Source: Ariolimax columbianus (taxonomy: Eukaryota; Mollusca; Gastropoda; Stylommatophora; Arionidae). From it: DNA of 64,000 nt. The stretch is taken from NCBI GenBank assembly GCA_036924085.1, contig JAVGWX010000008.1:48281019-48345018 (forward strand), given 5' to 3'. The translations under genes and the position numbers were made by a program. Positions 22,766 to 34,104 of the stretch are shown here, piece by piece. The notes below the pieces were generated by a model, which saw only the letters and a program-made list of their open reading frames with translations, was not told the origin of the DNA and did not search any database. Position 1 is the first letter of the stretch, and the number at the start of each line of letters is the position of its first letter.

Positions 22766-23660
22766 AGACGACGAAAGAAAAATACATACCACGACACTGG
22801 GCTACAACCCGGTAGAAAGTGAGACGACGAAAGAAAAATACATACCCCGACACTGGGCTACAGCCCGGTAGAAAGTGAGACGACGAAAGAAAAATACATA
22901 CCACGACACTGGGCTACAACCCGGTAGAAAGTGAGACGACGAAAGAAAAATACATACCACGACACTGGACTTCAACCTGGTGGAAAGTGAGAGGACAAAA
23001 GACAAATACATACCACGACACTGGGCTACCACCTGGTAGAAAGTGAGACGACAAAAGGCAAATACATACCACGAGAGTGGGCTACAACCCGGTAGAAAGT
23101 GAGACGACGAACGATAAATACATACTACGACACTGGGCTACAACCTGGTAGAAAGTGAGACGTCGAAAGACAAATACATACCAGGACACTGGGCTACAAC
23201 CTGGTAGAGAGTGAGACGTCGAAAGACAAATACATACCACGACACTGGGCTACAACCTGGTAGAAAGTGACACGTCGAAAGACAAATACATACCAGGACA
23301 CTGGCCTACAACCTGGTAGAAAGTGAGACGACGAACGATAAATACATACTACGACACTGGGCTACAACCTGGTAGAAAGTGAGACGTCGAAAGACAAATA
23401 CATACCAGGACACTGGGCTACAACCTGGTAGAGAGTGAGACGTCGAAAGACAAATACATACCACGACACTGGGCTACAACCTGGTAGAAAGTGACACGTC
23501 GAAAGACAAATACATACCAGGACACTGGCCTACAACCTGGTAGAAAGTGAGATGTCGAAAGACAAATACATACCAGGACACTGGGCTACAACCTGGTAGA
23601 AAGTGAGAGGACGAAAGACAAACACATACTAGGACACTGCGTTAAAGCTTAGTAGAAAGT
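22729..23660. repeat. 56-bp array with a 224-bp higher-order unit
   Basis: About 16 units containing AAATACATACCACGACACTG and GGGCTACAACCTGGTAGAAA. A block of four variants at 23099-23322 recurs at 23323-23546 (ACGATA at 23111 and 23335). Confidence 0.95.
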
Positions 23661-23664
23661 GAGA

Positions 23665-24000
23665 GCACAAGAGAAGAAGAAGCCTATTAGTCTGGGTACT
23701 TGTATTCACTAACAGGTTGTCGCGTTTACACAATCGATATTTCGTTTTCTTTAGCAGTATCCTTGTATCAACATTCTCCGTGCATAAACACGGTTGTATC
23801 TGTCAGTCATTACTTAATTGTTGTTATTTATCCAAAGATTTGCCATTCTGGATTATCATGACGACAAACGGGCCCTTCAACCCCAAAACGTAGTCTTTTA
23901 GGATATATCAGGACGTTTGACCAATGTATGAATGCGTGTGTGTGTTCAACTGTAGCAGTTTTACAGTACAATAGTTTTGCAAATAATTTCTTACCTGATT
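23665..24000. other. No recognisable feature
   Basis: AT-rich spacer. Confidence 0.35.
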
Positions 24001-24004
24001 ATGA

Positions 24005-24335
24005 TAAAGGTTTTGGGGGTCTCAAACAAGTCGGAGGACTGAATGACTGGGTTTGAATGATGGGGGCAGGGACCCCAAACTAGTTGTATGACTGAATGAC
24101 TTGGTGATGGGATCGGGGATCTCAAACAAATCCCAGGACTGAATGACTGGGTTTGAATGATGGGGGCAGGGACCCCATACTAGTTGTATGACTGAATGAC
24201 TTGATGATGGGATCGGGGATCTCAAACAAATCCCAGGACTGAATGACTGGGTTTGAATGATGTGGTCAGGGATCCCAAACTAGTTGTATGACTGAATGAC
24301 TTGATGATGATGGGGCCGAGGGCCCCTGCAACAGG
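24005..24335. repeat. 100-bp array
   Basis: Three units (GACTGAATGACTGGG at 24037, 24137, 24237), each made of two diverged halves with CCCAAACTAGT and GACTGAATGAC. Related to the array at 26645. Confidence 0.92.
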
Positions 24336-24339
24336 GTTA

Positions 24340-25395
24340 TGTGTCAGGGAGCAGTATGTAACTGGGTTATGTGTTAGGGACCAAAAGGGTTAGAGCCAGC
24401 AGCATGTTCTATGGACCTAAAGTTATGAATAGGGAACAGGGATAGAACAATCCATCCAGATGGGAACAGTTCAATTAGAGTTCACACTCTCGTTGTCTTT
24501 GAGTTAGCGAAATCCGCGTGTCTTGAAAAATGCTGAGCCAAAAATGGTGGGCATGACCAGTTAAACTGGACACAACGTGAACCTGGTATGTTGGAATTGT
24601 AGCTTCCCCACTCGATTCACTACCCTTCACCATGCTCTCCGTGATTGCTTCATTGCTGTCTTATCGTTTCTTATATTCGCCCTTGAACCGACAACAACTG
24701 ATCACCATTCTTGAGGTAAGACGTCTGCCTCGGTTGCTGGAGGGGTTCAATACCACGGTGTAAACCGGGATTTTTTTTCTTCAGGATCGTAAAGTAGTAG
24801 AGAGCGGATGTCCGTGGTCAGTGTCACGCACGTTAAAAATTCCTCGGCAGTTGGAAATCGAAAATATTAAACTTAACGACCGCTGCAGGGGAAAAATTCA
24901 AAATTGTATTAACAATCTACCAAATCTATTACGGGATCCTTGCCGGTGTTACGGAGTTCCTGCTGAGGTTCTCCAAAAACATATGGGGAAGAACAGATCC
25001 CTTATGGGTTAAACAGTGTGCAATGACTCTGATTCTTCGACTAAACTAAACTATTCTTCAACTCAGGACGGGACACAAGTTTCAACTGTCTGCTTTACCA
25101 CTGAGTTGTCCATCACAAGTAATGAAGACCACTCTCTTTGTTCAGGCGTGTGGACAGTCGTATCACTTGCTGTGTCCGCTGAAATGGGTGACTTGCGCGG
25201 GGATTTGGATTAAAGTGAGGAAGAAACTGCGCCTTTTGTCAACCTCACTCACAGAGCCTAAGCTACCTTTTGCTGACCACAGCTGTGGGGAGGGAAAGCG
25301 CCGTATTAAGTGCCTTTTGTATTTGTTTTGTTACTTTCAGTACCTTCTTCTTCTTCTTTTGTCTTACAGCTTCTGTCTTGTAGCGGCGCATGGAG
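24340..25395. other. No recognisable feature
   Basis: About 1 kb with short, motif-free ORFs. Confidence 0.4.
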
Positions 25396-25399
25396 TAGT

Positions 25400-25590
25400 T
25401 CTGCCTAGACTTATTACTAGAGCAAAGTAGATACGCAGCCCGTTAGGCGCCATCTATACTGCTCTAAACAAACAACCTAACCATGGCCGGTGTTATGCCA
25501 TGTCATACAGATAGTTGCCTCTTATGACATTCTCTATGTGAGATAGTGGTGCTATTCTTGTCCTTGTTATACGCAAAGACCCCTGCAGAC
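25400..25590 (+). repeat. Dispersed repeat family D, partial
   Basis: ACTAGAGCAAAGTAGATACG, GTTAGGCGCCAT, GGTGTTATGCCATGTCATA and a TGGTGCTATTCTTGTCCTTG end are shared with copies at 40965, 42450 and 55915. Confidence 0.78.
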
Positions 25591-25689
25591 AATTGTGGTG
25601 GCCTTATTGTTGCATTTATTTCCATAAATTAACTAATGCAATAAACGCCGCAGTCGCCTTTTGTGCTAGTAATTTTATAAATGTATATA

Positions 25690-25760
25690 CAAACATGCAT
25701 GCATACATACATACATACATACATACATACACACATACATATATATATATATATATCTGT
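25690..25760. repeat. (CATA)n(TA)n microsatellite
   Basis: CATACATACATA followed by a TA run. Confidence 0.9.
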
Positions 25761-25859
25761 ACCTACGACTTAGAAAAGGAACCTAAGACCTAGTACCGTA
25801 AAGGAAATGATTGAGACTGGGATCTCCACTTTCACCTGAATTGCACACTCTGAGATAAT

Positions 25860-26630
25860 GATGGCCGAGACTATAAAGAAATACAATCTATGGGTAAAGA
25901 TACATTACGAGCAGCTGGAGGAAATAAAGTTATTTGATGACCATGCAGAGATGACAGAGGCAGATTTACAAACAGGGCTCGATAAAATCAGCGAATCAGC
26001 AAAAGCCTGCAACAGAAAAAGAAATATAGAAATAAGAAAGACCAAGATAATGATCATAGACATAATAAAAGCCAACAGAGGTAATGGTAGCAATCGTAAG
26101 GGTCAAATCATAACAGAAGAAGTCCAATGTCAAAGAGATAGATTAAATCAGAAATATCGTTGGCTAAGAAGGCACAGGTAAAGAAACATAGAGCCCTGAT
26201 ATCAAGTAGCATTAATATGACACTTCGGAAAAGGATCATGCCCACATATGTCTGATCTGAGTCGTTGTACTGTTCTGAAACATGGACAAATAGAAGAGAG
26301 GAGAAATAGTTGGAGCCTTTTGAGATGTGGTGTTATTGAAATATGAATAAAGTCAGCTGGACAGAGAGAAAATCAAAGAAAAGTGTGTTGACCGAAGTGG
26401 GAGAGGAAAGGAATCTGTTACAATAAATACAAATAACAACATTTGACCTGGCTGGGTCACAACTTCCGTAATGAGAAAGCATTGTAGAAAGTCTTGTTAG
26501 GTAGAACAAAAGAAAAGAGAGAAAGGCATAGACCAAGAAATACCTTTGTGACACAAGCATGCGGAGACATGGCGGTGAAGACGTATGCTAAGCTTAAGAT
26601 GGCCAGAGATGACAAGCAGAAGTGAAAAGA
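25860..26630 (+). mobile_element. RTE-like LINE fragment
   Basis: The open part 25858-26181 carries MTEADLQTGLDKI and IRKTKIMI, the segment just after the YADD site. Past a stop at 26181, LRKRIMPTYV, FEMWCY, KVSWTERKSKKSVL and KERKA-TKKYL remnants follow in order, which is the usual LINE thumb and C-terminal layout. A 48-bp array starts directly after it. No catalytic motif remains. Confidence 0.78.
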
Positions 26631-26644
26631 CAACCGTGAGCTTT

Positions 26645-27310
26645 CAAACCAGTCCCAGGACTTAATGATCTGAGGATGGGGTTAGGGGGGCCCAAACCAG
26701 TCCCAGGACTTAATGATCTGAGGATGGGGTTAGAGGGGCCCAAACCAGTTCTAGGACTTAATGATTTGAGGATGGGGTTAGGGGGGCCCAAGCCAGTTCT
26801 AGGACTGAATGATCTGAGGATGATGTTAGGACCCCAAATCAGTCCCAGGGCTGAATGATCTGAGGATGGAGTTAGGGGGGCCCAAATCAGCCCCAGGTCT
26901 GAATGATCTGAGGATGGGGTTAGGGGGCCCCAAACCAGTCTCAGGGCTGAATGACTTGATGATGAAAGGATTGGGACCCCGAACCAGTCCTAGGACTGAT
27001 TTACGGGCTAATGAAGATGGGATCTGGTCTCCAAATTAGTCCCATGACTGAATGACGTGATGATGATAATGATTACGGTGTCGTGGTCCCAAAAGCAGTG
27101 TCAGAACTTAATGACTTGATGATGATGATAGGTCGAAGGCCCCAAACTAGTCACTGGACTGAATGATTTGATGCTGATTTGGTCGGGGCCCCAAATCAGT
27201 CCCTTGACTGAATGATGTGATGATGCGGTCCGGAATTCCAAACCAGTCCTATGAGTAAATGACTGATGATTTGGTCGAGCGCTCCAGACCAGTCACAGAA
27301 ATGAATAACT
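26645..27310. repeat. 48-bp array, decaying rightwards
   Basis: About 13 units such as CCAGGACTTAATGATCTGAG and GATGGGGTTAGGGGGGCCC. Regular on the left, increasingly diverged on the right. Confidence 0.92.
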
Positions 27311-28355
27311 GGATAATCATCCCCTACGACCGTGTCTGTTGCAACCAAGATATAAGAACATGAAGAACATAGATCTGATTATTTGAGAACGAGCGACGAG
27401 GAAAAAAGATACCACCAAACAGATTATGTCATTTAGTTTAGGAAAAACGCCCTATGATCGTCTACGCCAGCCGGCATAGCTAGTAGAGAACAAGTTCCTC
27501 ATGGAAATTCAGATATAGGTGGATACCATTATTGACTTTTTCGAACGTCCGCGACCATCCTGGTACCTAATCTTCATAGAGTTCGTGCTTGTACAGTTAC
27601 GAGAAGTGCTCGGGACCCAATGAGCACAGACAGAAGAAAAAGAAAGAATTTCCTTAACGGTCGCTGCTGATTAAAATTGATTTATTCAATCACTGAATAG
27701 CAAATCCTAGGCTTTTAAACAAGTTTCGTTCTGAGTCTGAACGGGCTGACGAAAGTTACCGTTACGTTGTTTGTGTTACATGTTCATGATTTTGATGTTT
27801 TTGTAATAACCAGATCAGCGTACATGTGCCACTGCAAAGCATGAGATGTTAAGTCAAGAATTGATGTTATTTCCCAACGGACCGACCAATAGATATGCAG
27901 TCTCTTTTAGTAAATTACAAATAGTGAAGATACTGATGTGGGGGTTCGTAGCTCACTAGTTGTACACACCTCTGCTCCATCTTCTCAGAGATCCATGCTG
28001 CTTCGTTTAGATTCTAAACGTTAACCAAGTTATACTTCGGTTATTTCTGGTCTGTGTTTGGGACTTGTTTTTTGTTTAAACTAGAGAAATGAACGGTCAT
28101 CATTATTGAGACTTTTTTACTCAACTTTTTTGTTTTGCTGAAAAATCTGTCGGGATGTATATTTATTGTCGATTAAGTTATGTGTTTGTGGCTTTTTATT
28201 TTTTCTCTGTCACAAGTAGTGAACAGCAAGAGCCAACTAATAATATGTTGTTGATTTTAAATTTGTCATTACTTTTGTTGGTGTTTTTTGTTTGTTTAAA
28301 AAAAGATAATGCGCAGGCGTAGAGCGAGCTGATAAAATTTTAAGGAATGACCATT
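27311..28355. other. No recognisable feature
   Basis: About 1 kb AT-rich, without ORFs or repeats I recognise. Confidence 0.4.
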
Positions 28356-28359
28356 TACT

Positions 28360-28720
28360 TCTTTCAATGAGCACTCCCGCCGAGAGAAATTTAGAAGATT
28401 GGCTGATCATACATCTCTTTCAATGAGCACTCCCTCCGAGAGAAGGACAGCAGATTGGCTGATCATTCATCTCTTTCAATGAGCACTCCCGCCATGAGAA
28501 GACCAGGCGGTTAGCTGATCCTTCATCTCTTTCAATGAGCACTCCCTTCGAGAGAGGGCTATGAGATTGGCTGATCCTTCATCTCTTTCAATGAGCACTT
28601 CCTCCGAGAGAAGGCTAGGAGATTGGCTGATCATTCATCTCTTTCAATGAGCACTCCCTTTGAGAGAAGGCGAGGAGGTTGGCTGATCCTTCAATGAGCA
28701 CTCCCTCCGAGTTATCATTA
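28360..28720. repeat. 56-bp array
   Basis: Six to seven units containing CTCTTTCAATGAGCACTCCC and GATTGGCTGATCATTCATC. Confidence 0.93.
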
Positions 28721-28724
28721 ATCT

Positions 28725-29930
28725 CTTTCAAAAAGCTGTCCGCCGAGATAAAGCAAAGTTAATGACTGATAATTCATTTCTTTCCCAGAACAATCTCACA
28801 GTGAGAAAACCAGGAGGTAGTTTGAACATCCGTCACTTTTCAAGAGGAGTTAAATTCAGTAGTTGGGTCAACGATTCATCACTTTCCAAGTGGAGTCCCT
28901 TCACGAGCCAGCAAGGAAATTAGATTATATTGTCCTAGTGTATTTGTTGCTAGTACATTGGGGACAGCAGAGTGTTACCGGGGCACGAAAGGAGAGCAAA
29001 GATACGTTGCAATGTAACGTACCAGGCATGCCTAACAGGCAACTAGAAATGGCTTTGGCTACCCGAGCCTATATACATTTTATGCGACAAAAAATTCAGC
29101 AAACACGTACAGGTCAACTTTTATTGATTTGTCATGTATCTGTTAAAGACATGCTCCACAAGGAGCTGAACATGTTTTGATTGATTCAGTGATTGATTGA
29201 TTGACTTATACATTTGGAACACGGAATTTGAATTGGGAGCTCATCTCCAATTCCACACCCGTCTATGGCAGCATTTGGAACATTTATAGTGCAATCCTCA
29301 AGAGGATGTATTATTTGATGTTCAGGGAAAGTTTACTCTCTAGGTCGCGAAGGCACGTACCTTTCGACCACAGATAGAGAGCTTTTTGTTTAATTTTGAA
29401 CTTGTTTGCCTTTTGTTTTTGTGCGGTGGGCATGAAAAACAGGACCACAGGCTTTGGCAAAAAAAAACAGATTATTGATAGCATGTTCGAGACAGACTCT
29501 GTTTTGTAACCCCCAAGGCAAGGGAATTAAAGACAAACACAAACACTAATGGTAAAGAGAGATTGAGAGAAACATAAAGACAAGACAGATGTTAACTAAG
29601 TCGGAAATGACGTCATAGGACAGGAAATATGACGTGTATTTGTTGAAGACCTATACTATGCACGAAACTAAAACGTGTTTATTGATTGATTGATTGATTG
29701 ATTGATTTCTCTCATAAATTGATCCGTCACAATATATTGAATTTTAAGGAGACTATATCTTCTCCGTGTCGATCATTGAGGCCCTTACAGGGAAGAAATG
29801 TTTGAATCAACTTCACTTTCATGCTTGTCATGAAAGTCAGCAAAACAGAGTTGTGTATGGGTCTAGCAACCTCATCGTGTAAAACTAATTACTACAATAC
29901 AATAAATTGAAGCGGTACCACTGTCCGGTG
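28725..29930. other. No recognisable feature apart from (TTGA)n runs
   Basis: Short TTGA/ATTG runs at 29180-29212 and 29680-29706. A 105-codon plus ORF at 28863 has no motif I recognise. Confidence 0.4.
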
Positions 29931-29934
29931 ATTT

Positions 29935-30065
29935 AAGAGGAAGACAACGTTATAAGTGGGTGGATAACATCAGGAGAGGGACTGGGAAAAGCCTATCAGA
30001 TTGCACCAATACTGCAGGAGCTAAAGTACACTGGAGATCTATTGCAGTCGACCTTTGATGTAGAG
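29935..30065 (+). mobile_element. LINE C-terminal fragment
   Basis: RGRQRYKWVDNIRRGTGKSL then AKVHWRSIAVDL match the closing K/RW.DNI..WTG....A.DR..WR block of RTE-like LINEs. Only about 130 bp are recognisable; no trinucleotide tail. Confidence 0.6.
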
Positions 30066-30149
30066 ATGTCAGTGGAAATGAACTCTATTCATAGCATATT
30101 GCGTGTTACTTGTAAGTCTTCAATTCCCAACGAGTAGACTGGGAAGAGG

Positions 30150-30310
30150 TGACTAACGTCTGGTCAGGCAAATATACTCATCAGACTCCATCTCACTTCC
30201 ACATAAGCCTCCCTGAAAACAGGCTGTTTTCATAGCAGCCTAGCTAACTAGGTGGGCGATCAGCGTGATCCCGTAGTAGTGAGTGACACAAAGTGGAAGT
30301 CAAGCATAGC
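30150..30310 (+). repeat. Dispersed repeat family E
   Basis: CTCACTTCCACATAAGCCTC, CTGAAAACAGGCTGTTTTC, GATCCCGTAGTAGTGAGTG. Follows a LINE end at 29935-30065. Confidence 0.7.
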
Positions 30311-30370
30311 ATAGCCGCATTAGGAGATTTACCTCAAACAGGTGTGTGTGTGTGTATATACATATACGTC

Positions 30371-30402
30371 GGGCGTTTAACTCAAACCGAAACATCTTTT
30401 GG
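30371..30402 (+). repeat. mariner terminal inverted repeat, left
   Basis: Starts GGGCGTTTAACTCAAACCG and pairs imperfectly with 32049-32080. Confidence 0.75.
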
Positions 30403-30854
30403 TTAGGAATAAAGAAAAATGATGTTTTCAAGTATTATTTATTACTTATAATATTAATTATTTTTCAATATAATCTCCTGCAACGTTTATTAACTTATCC
30501 CAGCGTTTCAGTAATGCTTGAGAAGCTTCAGAGTAGAAAGAATTGTCAGTATGTATGTACCAATCCAGAACATCCTGTTTCACTTCGTCATCACTGATAA
30601 AATGCTGACCTCCCTGGAATTCTTGTAGGGGTCTAAACGGGTGGAATTCATTTCAAGCGAGGTGGATGTGGCAATACCTGCCAGCCTCGTTGCTGCAGAC
30701 TGGACATAGTTCGGTGAGCAGTAAAAGGTCAAGCGTTACCTTGCAAGAGCAGGGCGCCATTTGTGATCAAACTAGGCCGTTTTGTTCGGAGACGGTTAGG
30801 CACATCACTCAAAATACGTATGTACTGTTCATTGTGGATAGTGGCACGACGGGG

Positions 30855-31275
30855 TAGAGCTGTTCACTGTGGATAGTGGCACTACGGGGTAGAGCTGTTC
30901 ACTGTGGATAGTGGCACTACGGGGTAGAACTGTTCACTGTGGATAGTGGCACTACAAGTAGAGCTGTTCACTGTGGATAGTGGCACTACGGGGTAGAGCT
31001 GTTCACTGTGGATAGTGGCACTACGGGTAGAGCTGTTCACTGTGGATAGTGGCACTACGGGGTAGAGCTGTTCACTGTGGATAGTGGCACTACGGGGTAG
31101 AGCTGTTCACTGTGGATAGTGGCACTACGGGGTAGAACTGCTCACTGTGGATAGTGGCACTACGAGGTAGAACTGTTCACTATGGATAGTGGCACGACGG
31201 GGTAGAACTGTTCACTGTGGATAGTGGCACGACGGGGTAGAACTGTTCACTGTGGATAGTGGCACTACAGGGTAG
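30855..31275. repeat. 35-bp minisatellite derived from mariner coding sequence
   Basis: About 12 copies of a unit containing GTTCACTGTGGATAGTGGCA; spacing 35 bp with a few 33-34 bp units. Read on the minus strand a unit encodes SATIHSEQFYP, and the first and last units run without a break into flanking transposase codons. Confidence 0.95.
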
Positions 31276-32048
31276 AAAATCAACATGAATGATGCCGAGT
31301 TTGTCCCAGAAAACACTCATCATCACGTTACCTGCAGACGTAGTTGTCCAACATTTTTGTTGTAGTGCTGACTGTGTGTGCTTCAACTGCTTGGATGCTC
31401 ATTTCGATTCTTGATTATAGAAATCCGACCAGGTTTTGTCACATGTCATGATACGATCAAAACTCATGTCTTCCATTTCAGAATATTCCTCCAATCTAGT
31501 ACAGGGTTGAGCTCTTCTCTCGAAGTCAATTGCGGAAAGCTGTCTTGGCACCCAACATGCACTAACCTTCCGAAAATGCAAACGTTCATGAATACTAGTG
31601 TACACCCTACCCAGAGAAAGGCTTATCTCTTGTGCCATTTCACTAAAGGTTATGCGTCGATTTTCCAGGATAAGGCGTTCTACAATCTGGATATTCATAG
31701 AAATGACGGGTAGATTAAAAACAACCACGGCCGGGATCATCACTCACGGATGTACGGCCTTCTCTGAAACGTTTACACCAATCAGATATCTTACTGTGGC
31801 TGAGTTGGTCTTCACCGTATAGTGATTGCAGTCGTCTGCAAATTTCCGCAGGTTTCAAGCCTTCTTTCACAAGAAACTGCATCACAACACACGTTTCAAT
31901 GCAAGCACTAATAGTGTTGTCCGTCATGTTTATTTATTTGTCACGTGACTGGCCCATGTCAAGTGGGCCACCTAGCAGTAGTAGAACACAAGTGCCCCTA
32001 ACTAATGATAGTAGTTCCAGTACGCTATAACCCTTTCAGGTAGGACTA

Positions 32049-32080
32049 GAACAAAAAGTCCCGGTGTGATTTGAACGCCC
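32049..32080 (-). repeat. mariner terminal inverted repeat, right
   Basis: Read on the minus strand it begins GGGCGTTCAAATCACACCG and continues into an ACTTTTTGTT tract that parallels the left end. Confidence 0.75.
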
Positions 32081-32084
32081 CTTG

Positions 32085-32555
32085 TGTGCGTGTGTGTATG
32101 TATATATATATATATATATATTCTATGGTGTTCATGTCAGAGCAAATGCAATTAACATTGATTCTTTATGATGCAGTTTTCTTTATTTACTGTACTCAGA
32201 ACGATATCACAACTTTTTCCAATCTAATCATTGGATGATAAACTATACAGCGAGGGCTGACACTTAATTCATCAAGGAAATAGATGGGATTACTTAAGAT
32301 CGAATAACAAAGAAGAACAAAGGAGGAAGACGAATTGAGTTCACGAATAACGGGAAAGGCAAGAAAACAGGTAATTCATTAACTCTTCAAAACTTACACC
32401 AACGTTATTGGCAGTTGACAGAATCAAAGAAACACGACAGCATGCGAATTGTACAGGCATGGTTACGTTGTTGAACAAATAAACCGTTTAGCGAATTTTC
32501 GATTAGCGCTAAATTATTGTGAACAATATCTACTGCACTAATGAGACATTGGTCT
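32085..32555. other. No recognisable feature apart from a TG/TA run
   Basis: A TG/TA microsatellite at 32084-32122, then AT-rich sequence. Confidence 0.4.
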
Positions 32556-32559
32556 CTCT

Positions 32560-33208
32560 TCAAAACAACATAGCGAAGACCAAAATCGATATATGAATAT
32601 AAGTAAAACCAAAATAATGAGACAATACAAGACTAAACCTAAAGTTGTTCTAGATCAACAGGCAATTTAGAAAGTCACAAGTTTTGAGTACCTCTGCTCA
32701 ATAATAAGCAACAATAGAGATTGTCTGAAGAAAGTGAGACGGAGAATGGCTATAGCAATGAAGAGGTTGAAAAAAATTAGAAACTTATGGCAGAACTCTA
32801 AATACATACACGATCATAAATATCCCGGGAAATTGCATCGTCCCGATGACAACGTTTCTGCTTCTAAGAATCGACGTCACTGCACTCCAACCATACCCAC
32901 AGGTGCTCAGTCTCTCTCTCTCAGTAAATGGGGAAGTGTATGGATGCTGATGGTCCCTGTAGCTCCCTGGTTGTACACCTTCATCCTCCGTTCTTTAATG
33001 CGCCACACTCAACTCGAACCTCGTTTAATGTCGAACCTCTGCAGCCTATGGATTGCTGCTTCATCTATTACGGTGTCCTCATCTAACAGACATTCATTGA
33101 TTGATTTCATTGATGATGGCAGCGTAGGGATGTAAAACGTGGACCACCACACAAACACTTAAGAAAAGGATGGATTTTTAAAAACTAAAATGCTACAGAA
33201 CGGTGTTC
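32560..33208 (+). mobile_element. RTE-like LINE, left part of a split copy
   Basis: This is the distal RT and C-terminal region of an RTE/Jockey-like LINE. It shows SKTKIM, TSFEYLCSII (the usual FxYLGS thumb motif), RRMAIAMKRLKKI and, from about 33112, GCKTWTTTQTLKK, the classic YGCETW block. At 33208 the frame is interrupted by a younger LINE and resumes at 36868. Several stops are present. The 290 bp between about 32820 and 33110 do not match the LINE and may be another insertion or diverged sequence. Confidence 0.75.
33197..33208. repeat. Target-site duplication, left copy
   Basis: AGAACGGTGTTC sits directly beside the GAA-rich 3' tail of the minus-strand LINE and matches 36856-36867 at 11 of 12 bases. 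Confidence 0.8.
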
Positions 33209-33234
33209 TTCTTTTTCTTCTTCTGCGTACGCAG

Positions 33235-34101
33235 TCAGACAGTAACCATTATTTTTTCGAAAAAAGCGGCGGTCATCCTGAGGCTCTCGCAACTGCCATA
33301 GAGCTTGTCTTGCAGTTCCACTGGTAATGGCCACATCTGCTCTCTCTGATCCTCGTATGTCGGGCAGTTCTGCAGCAGATGTTCAGCCGTCTTTTTACCA
33401 GTACCGCACGGGCATTCGTCGGTACACCCTATCTTCAATTTGTTGAATAGGTGGTACCTCAGTCTGCTGTGGCCAGTGCGAAGTCTGAAGACAACGACCT
33501 GCTCTCTTCGGTTCAACTGGTAATAGGCATCGTTTTTGGTGTAACCAGTATGTTCGGTTTCCCATTTGGTCATGTATCTGGCTTTGATAAGCCGTTTTGC
33601 CTCTTCGTACGTTATACTGGTATCTGTTTGTGGTAGTCTTGCACCTTCTTTTGCCAGTCTGTCTGCCTCCTCGTTGCCTTGGATGTTGCAGTGTGACGGA
33701 ACCCACTGTACCACTACCCTTTTTGGTGCGGACTGCTGGCACAGTTTGCAGAGTGCTGCTCTTAAGTCATCAAGCTCAGTGTTTTTCTGGCTTTTTAGCG
33801 CTGTGACTACGGCGAGAGCATCTGTCAGCAGGACTATATGGCTCTCATTTTCACTGTGTGTCACCATTTCTTCCAGTGCCGCCCTCAGTGCCTCTGCCTC
33901 CGCTCTGAAATTGCTTGTGTACTTACCAGTAGGGAATGACAGTGTTATTTTTCTGCCATTTGGTAGGTTCAGGAGTGCTCCTGCCCCTCCGTTCTGTGTA
34001 GTGTTTGTTACAGAACCGTCGGTGTATGCATGGGTCCAGTCCATGCTTGGGTAGCTTTTCGTTATGAAGCTTAGGGTAGTATCTCTCCTTTCTTTTTCAG
34101 T
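33235..34101 (-). pseudogene. LINE pol: RNase H domain and C-terminal CCHC-like knuckle
   Basis: RNase H removes the RNA strand during element replication. Counting from the Met at 34044, the catalytic set is present: YTDGS (Asp9), FRAEAEAL (Glu49), LLTDA (Asp75), with HCN (His118) and NEEAD (Asp128) closing the active site. Further on, FRLRTGH and a CxC..H..C knuckle (Cys211, Cys213, His222, Cys227; an extra Cys207) resemble the C-terminal zinc knuckles of I-like LINEs. The protein ends with EKIMVTV, followed by a short spacer and a GAA-rich tail. It is separated from the RT only by the TGA near 34102, so it is the C-terminus of one pol protein, not a separate gene. Confidence 0.9.
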
Positions 34102-34104
34102 CTG

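Larger units (their letters stand above)
30371..32080 (-). mobile_element. mariner element with terminal repeats and an internal minisatellite
   Basis: The terminal inverted repeats start GGGCGTTTAACTCAAACCG at 30371 and, inverted, GGGCGTTCAAATCACACCG ending at 32080. Minus-strand frames cover the transposase in order: HTH with FLVKEGLKPAEICRRLQSLY (31927 on), WCKRFREGRTSV, VERLILENRRITFSEM, the first acidic block MTCDKTWSDFY, SAGNVMMSVFWDKLG, a 35-bp minisatellite (30855-31275), a ruined DNARPH block (GNA-stop-PFTA) and a C-terminus with a FYSEA and RWDKLINVAGDYIEK block. The second catalytic Asp is lost and stops and shifts are frequent, so it is inactive. It lies between TA-rich microsatellite tracts. 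Confidence 0.9.

Noticed and set aside
28863..29180. 105-codon plus ORF
   Set aside because: Begins within repeat-array debris, shows no motif and lacks splice or start context; nothing supports a gene.
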